From: Bermanella sp. WJH001 | Lineage (GTDB): Bacteria > Pseudomonadota > Gammaproteobacteria > Pseudomonadales > Oceanobacteraceae | Direction of reading: 5' to 3' | NCBI RefSeq assembly: GCF_030070105.1 | Contig: NZ_JASJOO010000003.1 | Location: 233,155-297,154, forward strand | Length of the DNA: 64,000 bases | In this document: positions 18,520-27,399 of the stretch, in pieces | How positions within the stretch are numbered: the stretch's first letter is position 1 | Layout of the letters: each line of letters opens with the position of its first letter | Notes under the pieces: model-generated | The model's database searches: none | What the model was told of the DNA's origin: nothing | Seen by the model: only the letters and a program-made list of their open reading frames with translations | Translations under genes and position numbers: made by a program

Positions 18520-19032
18520 TCACCTTAATCGAACTATGCCACTTTGTCCGGTAAAATCTGCCACCAACCAAATTTGATCAAACTGATACCCACTAGGGAC
18601 TTCAATCTCGCTCATTGCATTCAAAACTTGCTCACGCTTCCACGCAGGATGTGCATTGCGAATCACCAACCACACCTTGTTGGAGTCATACGTTTTACCG
18701 GCTTTATTTTTTAATATGGCATTAAGGGCACTAATTAAACGTTCATGAGTATCACTAAACGCTTCTTGTAGTTCTAACTGGTGTTTAACATTGGCATTGA
18801 TGCCTTGTTTAAGAATATCCATGGCTTCTTGAGATGAGCCATAAAGGTGAGCAATTTCTAAATCCAGCTTGTGTCCGTCTAACATGCAAGAAACATCAGG
18901 ACGTTTAGGTTGGTTGTGCCAAATATGACGAATGTGATGACCCGTAAGCCGTTCATACTGACGCATGAACAACTTAGCGGCGTCGTGCTCTAATTTTAGT
19001 TTTGCCGCTTCACTGGAGCGAAGTTCTTCCAT
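18520..19032 (-). CDS. Conserved-looking hypothetical protein, 170 aa
   Basis: No family recognised. The N-terminal third is a charged helix (KLKLEHDAAKLFMRQYERLTG), then RPDVSCMLDGHKLDLEIAHLYG, whose PD...(D/E)xE spacing is reminiscent of PD-(D/E)XK nuclease folds but without a clear Lys. A later strand-rich part (KVWLVIRNAHP; FDQIWLVADFTG) supports an alpha/beta fold. No signal peptide. It lies 24 bp upstream of where the convergent DUF4124 gene ends on the other side and close downstream of dbpA on the same strand, so it may be cotranscribed with dbpA. Confidence 0.6.
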   Translation of the reverse strand: MEELRSSEAAKLKLEHDAAKLFMRQYERLTGHHIRHIWHNQPKRPDVSCMLDGHKLDLEIAHLYGSSQEAMDILKQGINANVKHQLELQEAFSDTHERLISALNAILKNKAGKTYDSNKVWLVIRNAHPAWKREQVLNAMSEIEVPSGYQFDQIWLVADFTGQSGIVRLR

Positions 19033-19056
19033 TGAGCAATCCGTGAATAAATTATG

Positions 19057-20445
19057 TTAGCCTCTTAAACGGCGCACGCGGAATGAGCGACCTTTTAGTT
19101 TACCTTCACTTATTTTTTTAAGCGCAGGTTTAGCCGCATCTCTTGCCACTGCCACAAACGCCCAGTTGTCATACATATCAATTTTACCGATTTGCTCAAA
19201 CGCAATGCCATTATCACCGGTTAACGCACCCACAATATCCCCAGGGCGCACTTTTTGTTTTTTACCGCCATCTATTTGCAGTGTGACCATTTTTGATTTG
19301 TAAGGGGTTTTATCTAATAAACTAAATGGCGGCAAAATATCGTTTTCAATTTTGATATCTAGATATTCCGCGAGCACCGCCATTTTATAGCTTTCGTTAT
19401 CCACATGTAGGGTAAACGCTTGCCCTTTACTGCCAGCACGACCAGTACGACCAATTCTGTGTACATGAACTTCTGGGTCACGGGCAATTTGGTAGTTAAT
19501 TACACAATCCAAATCTTCAACATCCAGACCGCGGGCAGCAACATCAGTGGCCACTAATACTGACGCGCTTTTATTGGCAAAACGCACCAAGGTTTGATCA
19601 CGATCTTTTTGCTCTAAATCACCATGTAGCGCAACCGCAGCAAAACCAACACTGGCCAGCTCATCACAAATTTCTTGGGTTTCACGCTTGGTGCTACAAA
19701 AAATCACCGCACTTTCTGGTTTGTGTTTTAACAAAAGTAATTTAACCGCAACTAAGCGCTGCTTATTGTCCTGCACCTTGTAAAATTGCTGTTTGATACT
19801 GCTGTTATCATGACCACCTTCTACTTTCACCATGACAGGGTCTTGCATCACACGCTCAGCAATTTTTTGAATCCCCTCAGGAAAGGTTGCACTAAACAAT
19901 AGAGTCTGACGATCTTGCGGGGTGTGATCCATGATGGCATCTAAAGCATCTTGAAAGCCCATTTCTAACATACGATCCGCTTCATCCAGCACAAAGGTCG
20001 ATAAACGATCCAGCTGCAAGGTGCCCTTGCGCAAATGCTCTTCTATGCGCCCAGGTGTACCCACAACAATATGACAACCATGTTCAAGCGAGCCAATTTG
20101 AGGACCAAAGGGCATCCCCCCACATAGGGTGAGTACCTTAATATTATGAATCGCGCGGGCCAGCTTGCGGATCTCTTTGGCCACTTGATCCGCCAACTCT
20201 CGGGTTGGGCACAATACCAAGCTTTGAACATAAAAGCGTTTTACATCTAGCTGGTTCAATAGACCTAAAGCAAAGGCTGCGGTCTTGCCTGAGCCGGTTT
20301 TACCTTGTGCGATGACATCTTTGCCATCTAATACCGCAGGTAGGCTTTGTTGCTGAATAGGCGTCATGCTGGCGTAGCCCATGTCATCTAGATTTTGTAG
20401 CAGGCTAGGATTTAGCGACAACTGAGAGAATTTGGCTTGGCTCAC
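19057..20445 (-). CDS. dbpA: ATP-dependent RNA helicase DbpA
   Basis: DEAD-box helicase acting on 23S rRNA in 50S subunit assembly. 462 residues. Motifs in order: Q motif (SLNPSLLQNLDDMGYASMTPIQ), AQGKTGSGKT, PTRELADQV, GTPGRI, DEAD, SAT, and HRIGRTGR. The C-terminal domain (from about residue 385: MVTLQIDGGKKQKVRPGDIVGAL...) is the DbpA RNA-binding domain, which separates it from other DEAD-box helicases. The start is GTG at 20445 with AGGT upstream. Confidence 0.94.
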   Translation of the reverse strand: MSQAKFSQLSLNPSLLQNLDDMGYASMTPIQQQSLPAVLDGKDVIAQGKTGSGKTAAFALGLLNQLDVKRFYVQSLVLCPTRELADQVAKEIRKLARAIHNIKVLTLCGGMPFGPQIGSLEHGCHIVVGTPGRIEEHLRKGTLQLDRLSTFVLDEADRMLEMGFQDALDAIMDHTPQDRQTLLFSATFPEGIQKIAERVMQDPVMVKVEGGHDNSSIKQQFYKVQDNKQRLVAVKLLLLKHKPESAVIFCSTKRETQEICDELASVGFAAVALHGDLEQKDRDQTLVRFANKSASVLVATDVAARGLDVEDLDCVINYQIARDPEVHVHRIGRTGRAGSKGQAFTLHVDNESYKMAVLAEYLDIKIENDILPPFSLLDKTPYKSKMVTLQIDGGKKQKVRPGDIVGALTGDNGIAFEQIGKIDMYDNWAFVAVARDAAKPALKKISEGKLKGRSFRVRRLRG

Positions 20446-20555
20446 GCAACACCTATCTTAAAGAATACGGATTAATGTCAGGCATTTTACCAGAAGCGCC
20501 CTGTTGTGTAGTGTGATTATTCAAAAAACTATTAGTGTCTTGAAATATGCAAACT

Positions 20556-22496
20556 CTAATCATGAGGATTAATGTATTTTAACAATACTCGATTTAATTC
20601 CTCACCCTCGATTGGCTTACTTAGGTAGTCGTTCATACCACAGGCAAGGCATTTTTCTTTGTCCCCACCAATGGCATTGGCAGTCATGGCAATAATCGGG
20701 ATTTCTTTGTTTGAAGCAGTCTGTGTATCAGCAGCACCGCTTCGAATTGCTTCGGTCGCTGAATAGCCATCCATAACGGGCATCTGGCAATCCATAAACA
20801 CCACATCAAATGTATTCTTTTTGATCTGCTCAATAGCTTCTTCGCCATTATTTGCAATACAAACAGTTAAACCAAGATCAGCTAATAATTCTTTAGCTAC
20901 CTCTTGATTTATTAAATTATCTTCAACCAATAATACTTTTCCTTGATAAACCAATGATTCTGATTCGTCATTTTGCAATACTAACTCTGTGTGTTTAGCA
21001 ATATTTATAGGTAATTCTACTGTGAATTCGCTCCCAACATTAAGCTCACTTCTGACGTGTATTTTTCCTCCCATTAACTCTACGAGTTGATTCACAATAG
21101 CTAAGCCTAGCCCTGTGCCTCCAAAACGTCGTGTAGTTGAAGAGTCCGCCTGGGTAAAGTCACTAAATACATTTGTTATATTTTCGGAATCCAAGCCAAT
21201 ACCCGTATCGATCACACTAATGATTAAAGTGATTTTTTCTTCATTGATTTTATTCACATTAATCTTTAACGTAACACTGCCTTTTTCAGTAAATTTAATA
21301 GCATTACTTAAAAGATTGCCTATAACCTGCTTTAATCGAATCGAATCACCTTTTACCCAAAGATCACGTATAGTGACCGCATCTAAGATGAGATCGATTT
21401 CTTTATTCCTAGTTTGATGCTTATAATTTTCAAATATGGCATGCACTAAAAAATCCATATCAAAAACATGTTCTTCTAAATTGAGTTTTCCTGCTTCAAT
21501 TTTACTAAAATCTAACACATCATTAACTAATGATAACAGGGTGTCAGCACTCTCTTGTGCCAATTTAATATAACGCTTATTTTTTTTATCGGAATTGTTT
21601 TTATTTAATAAATCTAACATACCAATAACACCATTCATGGGCGTTCTTATTTCATGACTAATGGTGGCCAAAAAACGTGTTTTAACATCCAGCGCTTGTT
21701 GTAACTCAGAGGTTCGATCCAATACATCTTTTTCCAACCGCTCTTTGACGGATAACAATTCATCCTTTGAATGAGACAATTCAGAAACCAATCCATTAAA
21801 ACTTGAGTTGAGCTCATCAATTTCATTAGGCACCTTCGACTCTTCAAAATCAGATTTGTAATCATGTAAATTATCAAATTTAATTGCATGAATCTTATTG
21901 GTTAATGAACGAAGTGGATTTAACAATATGTACTTTGAGAAAATATAAAAAATGATAAGCAATGATAAGCTCTTAATAAAAGAGTTCACAATTAAAAAAG
22001 TAAAACCAAGTTCAACTCTGGATAACACCACATTAAAATCACTGTACAAGGTGACGTCAGCTAATTTAATTTTTTTACCTGAAAAGTTATAATTTAAAGG
22101 AAAATCATAAGATAGTAATTCTGATATATCATCGATATCAATTTCTGAATTTAAGAAGCTACGTATTTCATTATCATGCGACACAATACCCTTTGCCATA
22201 AAGATTGTATCTTCATTGGGCTTTCTTATTTTAATTCCCACGATTACGGGCATATTAAATAAAACGTCTAAGTTTTCATCTATACGCTCTCGATCTAAAT
22301 CCCAAATAGAGCGTGCTAGTACTTGACCAAAAACCGCCTCATATCGGCTGAGCTCTTTTACTATTTCTTGTTGAGTATGGCGATACTCTTTCACCATATG
22401 GAATAACGTTACAGCAATGGCTATCAGACAATACACACCAAACACCCAGCGCATTAGCTGGGTAGAAATGGATATCTTAGCCGTGACAGCTTTCAT
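20556..22496 (-). CDS. Hybrid sensor histidine kinase with C-terminal receiver domain
   Basis: 646 residues: TM helix (about 14-34), periplasmic sensor domain (35-160), TM helix (165-190), HAMP-like linker and coiled coil (195-270), HisKA with phospho-acceptor His281 (ATISHEIRTPMNG), HATPase with N box (NLLSNAIKF), G1 (DTGIGL) and G2 (GGTGLGLAI), and a receiver domain (520-640) with phospho-acceptor Asp569 (FMDCQMPVMDG). No output domain or Hpt is present, so the phosphate must pass to a separate protein or the receiver acts as a sink. Its start lies inside the end of the upstream periplasmic binding protein gene (20-nt overlap). The pair therefore looks like a ligand-binding protein feeding a kinase. 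Its base composition is visibly more AT-rich than the dbpA neighbour. Confidence 0.9.
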   Translation of the reverse strand: MKAVTAKISISTQLMRWVFGVYCLIAIAVTLFHMVKEYRHTQQEIVKELSRYEAVFGQVLARSIWDLDRERIDENLDVLFNMPVIVGIKIRKPNEDTIFMAKGIVSHDNEIRSFLNSEIDIDDISELLSYDFPLNYNFSGKKIKLADVTLYSDFNVVLSRVELGFTFLIVNSFIKSLSLLIIFYIFSKYILLNPLRSLTNKIHAIKFDNLHDYKSDFEESKVPNEIDELNSSFNGLVSELSHSKDELLSVKERLEKDVLDRTSELQQALDVKTRFLATISHEIRTPMNGVIGMLDLLNKNNSDKKNKRYIKLAQESADTLLSLVNDVLDFSKIEAGKLNLEEHVFDMDFLVHAIFENYKHQTRNKEIDLILDAVTIRDLWVKGDSIRLKQVIGNLLSNAIKFTEKGSVTLKINVNKINEEKITLIISVIDTGIGLDSENITNVFSDFTQADSSTTRRFGGTGLGLAIVNQLVELMGGKIHVRSELNVGSEFTVELPINIAKHTELVLQNDESESLVYQGKVLLVEDNLINQEVAKELLADLGLTVCIANNGEEAIEQIKKNTFDVVFMDCQMPVMDGYSATEAIRSGAADTQTASNKEIPIIAMTANAIGGDKEKCLACGMNDYLSKPIEGEELNRVLLKYINPHD

Positions 22497-23403
22497 CGAC
22501 CCAGCCTTGCCATAACAATTGATATTGATCTAACCACTTTTGCGCTGCAACTTCATATGATAAACCATCAATATCAACCAATGCAGCGGCACTGGCAATT
22601 TGTGAATTATCAAGAGAAAAGCTTCGTATTAACTGATCAGCACATGGCCATTTTTCAGCAAAACCCGACCATACGGCTTTTTTTAGCCAACCGTTCTTTT
22701 GATTACCACAATCATATAAAAAGTCTTTATTTACTCCCCAACTAGGATCAGTTTCACACTCAGGCGCATAATCAGGAAACTCAACAAACTTGCCTTTTAT
22801 ACGAGATTCTACCCAATTGGGTGTCCAATTAAATAATACGATAGGTTGCTTATGTTTAACGGCCTTCTTTAATGCATCATTGAGCTCATCTCCAGACGCT
22901 AACATCTTTACCTCAAAATCAATTTGTAATGCACGAATACGTGCCTCGTCTGGTTTTTCCCAAGGGCCAGATAAATACAAACCTTTATTGGAGCTATCTT
23001 GTGAAAAATAGCTCGCGCATTTTTTCAATGCTCTCCAGTCGGGTAAGCCTGGACAATGAACTTCAACATATTCTGGATACCACCATTCTTCTCTTGTCTT
23101 CGCTTTATGCAAGCCCGCATCCTTAATGCGTCCAGCCTCCACTAACCGATCGAATTCAATGGCCATCGTGCCTTCCCATACCTCTACTTGAATATGAGCA
23201 ATGCCATGGCTTAATGCCCCCCACTGCTCGGCAATGGGGCTTTCGAGGTATTCAACCTCATAACCTTGTTTCTTAAATAGTATTCCTATCACATGGCTAA
23301 GCACTATTTGGCTAGACCAGTTATTAGTTAATATCCTAATAGGCTCGGACCATGAAACGGTCGCTCCACTTATTAAGATGATAAAACCTATTATTCGAAT
23401 CAC
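22477..23403 (-). CDS. Glycine betaine/choline-type ABC substrate-binding protein (OpuAC/ProX-like)
   Basis: 308 residues with a Sec signal peptide (MIRIIGFIILISGATVSWS) and a periplasmic binding-protein fold. NNWSSQIVLSHVIGILFKKQGYEVEYLESPIAEQWGAL and VEVWEGTMA match the glycine betaine/proline/choline-binding family (only short parts cited here). GTG start at 23403 has a GGAGG site 6 nt away. No permease or ATPase gene is adjacent. Instead the gene overlaps a hybrid histidine kinase, so the protein probably presents a quaternary-amine ligand to that kinase rather than to a transporter. Confidence 0.85.
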   Translation of the reverse strand: MIRIIGFIILISGATVSWSEPIRILTNNWSSQIVLSHVIGILFKKQGYEVEYLESPIAEQWGALSHGIAHIQVEVWEGTMAIEFDRLVEAGRIKDAGLHKAKTREEWWYPEYVEVHCPGLPDWRALKKCASYFSQDSSNKGLYLSGPWEKPDEARIRALQIDFEVKMLASGDELNDALKKAVKHKQPIVLFNWTPNWVESRIKGKFVEFPDYAPECETDPSWGVNKDFLYDCGNQKNGWLKKAVWSGFAEKWPCADQLIRSFSLDNSQIASAAALVDIDGLSYEVAAQKWLDQYQLLWQGWVDESCHG

Positions 23404-24020
23404 ACCACCCCCTCCAATTAAAAAACCTTTTAAAACAATTACTTATAAATAACCCAAATAGAGAGTAGCCCTTATTACTAACCATATAAATAATGTCATA
23501 CCTAAAGTGTAGGTCAGTACATAAAAAAGGCACCCTTAACAGCGAATTCGCAATTAATGATTTTAATTAGTGAATAGAAAAAAAGGGGAAACCTAGTGGA
23601 AAGGATCCAGCTAAGCCTGAAGGGCTGTTGAGGGGGATTGATCTGATGAGCATCAATTGAGCAATAATCGCAAACCTTACTGAAAATAGAGAGGTTCTCA
23701 TGTGCTACAGACCTTCTTATCAAACAAGGTTGATCATAAAATCAGGAATAAAAGGCGTAACCATGGGCTGTTAATAGACTTTCTACTGGTATTTCGAGAC
23801 AAACTCCTTAATTCGAAATATGACCAAGTAATGACTCATGATTAATAAATTTCTAGAGGCTGTTATAAACTTATTCATTTAACAACATGTTGCCTACCAC
23901 CACCTGTAAGCACCAAAAGAAATCAATAATTAAAGAAGTCGAATCGAACATTCATAGAATTAATCTATGAATGTCGTCATTCAATGCATGAAAATAAACC
24001 AAGAATAAAGTAGAATTTTT
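23404..24020. other. Gene-free AT-rich interval between the sensor pair and the lipid-synthesis operon
   Basis: About 620 bp without a credible gene. Short open frames here lack coding character and ribosome-binding sites. The only clear structure is a perfect 10-bp inverted repeat at 23948-23974 (listed separately). The promoter of the leftward sensor pair should lie near 23410-23600; I could not pin it down. Confidence 0.6.
23948..23974. promoter_or_regulatory. Perfect inverted repeat, possible operator
   Basis: ACATTCATAG-aattaat-CTATGAATGT, 10-bp arms with a 7-nt AT spacer. No T-run follows on either strand, so it is more like a protein-binding palindrome than a terminator. The bound factor is unknown. 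Confidence 0.4.
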
Positions 24021-24053
24021 ACTAAAGAAGAAAGCAGGGCTCGCTAGCCCTGC
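24021..24053 (-). terminator. Terminator of the lipid/polyketide-type operon
   Basis: On the minus strand, GCAGGGCT-agcg-AGCCCTGC followed by TTTCTTCTTT. It sits 9 bp beyond the last gene of the 12-gene operon. Confidence 0.85.
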
Positions 24054-24061
24054 TGTATATA

Positions 24062-26599
24062 TTAAGGTTTGGATAAAATAATCGCGTAACAATTTCCCGC
24101 TTCATTGATGCCCACAACCAAAGCTGTATCGACCTGTTTTTCTCTTATCGAGCCTGTTACTAGGTCTATGCCATCCAACATACACGATTGACTATTCTTA
24201 ACTGGATAAATCAAGCTGTCTTCCATGGCAACAAGAGCCCCTTGTAAATTCAACGCACCACAAGCCGACTCAGAAAACCCCACATAGGAATTAAAATTAG
24301 TGTAAGGGATGGTTGAAACTATCTCTCCCATTGCTAATTTAACACCATTGAGTTCTGCCAAATCGGTTTGTTTATAACCCAGACTTGTGCCGCAAATCAT
24401 ATCAATTTGTTTTGCTTCAATTTGAGCTTCATTTAAAGCAGCGGTAATGGCTTTAGCTAATGCTTGCTCTGTGCTTTGCCCTGTCTTGTTAAATTGGTCA
24501 GTTGCATTAGCACGGCCATAACCTGTGATTTGAGCATAGATATGAGCACCACGCTGTTGTGCCTGATGTTTTGATTCCAGCATAACCAATGCAGCGCCTT
24601 CACCCATGATGTAACCAGCCGAGGTATCATCATAGGGTTTAAACGATGTTGCATCAGCTTGATAATTTACCGCCTTATCATTGCGTGCTGCGTGCATAAC
24701 CAACGAATAACCCAATGCTTGTTCATCTGCACCACCGGCTAACATATATGGCTGCATATCCTGTCGTATGACTTCATAAGCTTGAATAACGGCTCCAAGA
24801 GATGCGTTATAACCGGTTGCTAAAGTAGTGTTGTATCCACGCATGCCTTTGATTGTGGCGCAGCCAGAAGAAACACTATTATAAAGTGCCTTAGGAAACT
24901 CAGATGTTCGCACATTACTTGGTTCTGGTTTCATACTTGAGAAAAAATTGTCCATGGCCGTTTGCGGACCTTTAGACAACCCCAAAACCATGCCGAATTC
25001 ATCTTTGTTTTGCTTTCCAATTTTGACGTCGGCATTGTTGAGTGTGGTTTCTAATGCCGCCATGGAATACAAAGAAATAGGATGTAATTTACGGGTATCA
25101 ACACTGCGCAAGATTTTGCGAGCATTAAACGGTGCAACTTTATGGGTTCTAAAGCTAAGTTCACCAAATTCATTGGCAGGTAAGTTACTGCGCATCTCAC
25201 TCAGCACATGATCACTTTGAGTTAACCAATGAAAGTGGGATTCATTTTCGGCATGTTGTAATTTACATTGAATTTCGCTTGAAGTATCCAGCGAATCCTT
25301 TAGGCCTTGCTTAAATGCTTCAAAGCCAATACCTAACGAGCTAATTTGCCCAGCACCTGTGATCACAACCTGATTCTTTTTATAACTTGATACTGGCTGG
25401 CTAGCCACTTTCATAGAACCAATAACACTGCAATTATTCCCACCAAATGCATAATTATTTTTCATAAACACATTTATGTCTTGGTCTAAAAACTCATTGG
25501 CTACAACATTTAAATCGACATACTCTCTAGGTGTTGAAAAATTAAGAGTGGGCAGTACTTTTTTCTCTGGCAGGGTAACAAGGCACGCTACCATTTCCAT
25601 CACACCCGCTGCGCTTATGTTGTGACCAAAATAAGACTTAGTTGAACTAACCGGAATTGGCTTGCTACCAAACACCTTATTAACCGCCGCAGTTTCAGCA
25701 CGATCATTTGCCGATGTGCCAGTACCATGAACATTAATATATTCAATTTTTTTAGGGCTCAACGCTGCATTATTCAACGCCAAAGACATCACCATTGTGG
25801 CACCTTCACCGCGAGGTTCTGGCGATGTTTCATGGTAGGCATCACAGGAGGTGGCATACCCTAAAATTTCAGCGTAAATATGTGCGCCACGGGCGCGCGC
25901 ACTGTCATAACTTTCAAGCACCAATGCACCCGCCCCTTCACCCACTGACATACCTGGCTCAGCAGAAAATGGACTACATGGCCCATCAGCCATGGCATCA
26001 AGAATTTTGAAACCAGAAAATGTCGGTAAATACAGCGGCTCACTGCCAACTATAAGGACTTGCTCTGATTTATTATTTTGAATGGCATCAAAACCCAAAC
26101 CAAGAGCATTTGTACTCGCAGTACATGCGGTGGCAACCACGTCATAACCGCCACCTAAACCTAATAAATTAGTAATAATAGGCGCCGCCGCACCGTAATG
26201 ACCGATATTCGCCAGCATATCCATTGGCACCACATCATCGGTAATGACGGGCATCAAGGGTTCTGTGGCAGCCCCACTGACTGCAATCATCGCCGACATA
26301 GACTGCAAGCTTTGACTGCCAGCTAACTTAGCATCTTGAATGGCTTCAAGGCCGACTTTATAGCCCCACAACGCAACCTTATCTAACTGTGAAACTAAAT
26401 CCGCATTCAGCTCTGGGTATTCAATTGGTTCTTTTATTTGAGCAGCGTAACAATTTTCAAAAAAACGATTAAATTCTTCACTGCTGCCAATGGCACTTTT
26501 ACAATCAAATAAACCTTGTGTGAAAGCCTGTTTGTTTTGCCCTATTGCAGAACAAATACCCACACCCGTTATGACAATTCGTTTGCGTTGTGTTTTCAT
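24062..26599 (-). CDS. Fused ketosynthase / chain-length-factor-like protein (copy A)
   Basis: 845 residues made of two beta-ketoacyl-synthase folds in tandem. Domain 1 (about 5-400) has the full active site: Cys159 in VATACTAS, His in VHGTGTSAND, and Lys and His in STKSYFGHN. Domain 2 (about 410-840) keeps the fold but lacks all four: LATGYNAS has Tyr in place of Cys, MICGTS has Cys in place of His, and the KxxxGH block reads TNFNSYVGFS. This is what one expects of a condensing enzyme fused to an inactive partner analogous to the chain-length factor of type II polyketide synthases. It is the last gene of the operon, 8 bp after the SDR gene. It is a close paralogue of the protein at 29664-32153. 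Confidence 0.88.
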   Translation of the reverse strand: MKTQRKRIVITGVGICSAIGQNKQAFTQGLFDCKSAIGSSEEFNRFFENCYAAQIKEPIEYPELNADLVSQLDKVALWGYKVGLEAIQDAKLAGSQSLQSMSAMIAVSGAATEPLMPVITDDVVPMDMLANIGHYGAAAPIITNLLGLGGGYDVVATACTASTNALGLGFDAIQNNKSEQVLIVGSEPLYLPTFSGFKILDAMADGPCSPFSAEPGMSVGEGAGALVLESYDSARARGAHIYAEILGYATSCDAYHETSPEPRGEGATMVMSLALNNAALSPKKIEYINVHGTGTSANDRAETAAVNKVFGSKPIPVSSTKSYFGHNISAAGVMEMVACLVTLPEKKVLPTLNFSTPREYVDLNVVANEFLDQDINVFMKNNYAFGGNNCSVIGSMKVASQPVSSYKKNQVVITGAGQISSLGIGFEAFKQGLKDSLDTSSEIQCKLQHAENESHFHWLTQSDHVLSEMRSNLPANEFGELSFRTHKVAPFNARKILRSVDTRKLHPISLYSMAALETTLNNADVKIGKQNKDEFGMVLGLSKGPQTAMDNFFSSMKPEPSNVRTSEFPKALYNSVSSGCATIKGMRGYNTTLATGYNASLGAVIQAYEVIRQDMQPYMLAGGADEQALGYSLVMHAARNDKAVNYQADATSFKPYDDTSAGYIMGEGAALVMLESKHQAQQRGAHIYAQITGYGRANATDQFNKTGQSTEQALAKAITAALNEAQIEAKQIDMICGTSLGYKQTDLAELNGVKLAMGEIVSTIPYTNFNSYVGFSESACGALNLQGALVAMEDSLIYPVKNSQSCMLDGIDLVTGSIREKQVDTALVVGINEAGNCYAIILSKP

Positions 26600-26607
26600 A
26601 TCTCGCC

Positions 26608-27390
26608 TTACTCCAAAGTAATACCGCGATCGGCAAGAATAACGCTACCTTGTATCGCTCGTGATTTATCCGAACATAAAAAGCTGACAACACCTGCAAG
26701 CTCTGATGGGTCCAGTACAAAATCACGCTTTCTGATTTCTAGCATTTGCATAAAACCAGGCCATACTTGTTCTAGCTGCTCAAACGTATCCGTTTTAACT
26801 AAACCACCACACACCCCATTCACACGAATGCCCTTATCGTGTAGCTCATAATCTAAATAACGAACAAGGTGCTCTAATGCTGCCTTCATAACCCCCATAG
26901 GATAACGAGGCATGACTCTGCGACTACCTGTACTTGTGATAAATACAATGCTGCCGCCTTCCTTCATCATAGGGATGACACCTTGCACACAACCCACATT
27001 GCCTACAAGATTGGTATCTAACAGGATTTTCCAATCTTCTTTATTAAAATCCTGAAACTCTTTAAAAGGTGTTTGCCCTGCATTCAAAATCAAGTAATCA
27101 ACTTTTTGAAAATCACTTTGCAAACTTTTGAACATTTTTTCAACATCACGGCGTACCGACAAATCACCTAATACACTGCACGCGTATACGCCTTTTTGTT
27201 CAGCATACTCAATTAATTGCTTAACTTGAGCGGCTCCTTTACCTACATTGCGACGATGATTAATGATCACATTACAGCCATCATCAATCAGTTCTTTAAC
27301 AATTGCAGCGCCAATACCTCTTGACCCACCTGTTACAATGGCTGTTTTACCTTGAATGTTATTGGGTAGCTGACCGTCTGAAAATTCCAT
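26608..27390 (-). CDS. SDR-family reductase, resembling FabL-type enoyl-ACP reductase
   Basis: 260 residues, Rossmann fold with the NAD(P) loop VTGGSRGIGAA and NAG motif LILNAGQTP. The catalytic region is STGSRRVMPRYPMGVMKAALEHL (excerpt): Tyr and Lys are separated by five residues. Classical SDRs have Y-x3-K, and FabI/FabL enoyl reductases have Y-x6-K. The flanking sequence (KAALEHLVRYL; later VCGGLVKTDTFEQL) resembles FabL from Bacillus. It may reduce the enoyl intermediate, closing the elongation cycle with the FabG-like and FabZ-like proteins upstream; a second ketoreductase is the alternative. The start ATG has AGGA 8 nt upstream. Confidence 0.7.
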   Translation of the reverse strand: MEFSDGQLPNNIQGKTAIVTGGSRGIGAAIVKELIDDGCNVIINHRRNVGKGAAQVKQLIEYAEQKGVYACSVLGDLSVRRDVEKMFKSLQSDFQKVDYLILNAGQTPFKEFQDFNKEDWKILLDTNLVGNVGCVQGVIPMMKEGGSIVFITSTGSRRVMPRYPMGVMKAALEHLVRYLDYELHDKGIRVNGVCGGLVKTDTFEQLEQVWPGFMQMLEIRKRDFVLDPSELAGVVSFLCSDKSRAIQGSVILADRGITLE

Positions 27391-27399
27391 TTTTGTGTC

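Noticed and set aside
23514-23723. 69-codon open frame on the minus strand
   Set aside because: No ribosome-binding site, low-complexity hydrophobic translation, and located in an AT-rich intergenic region.
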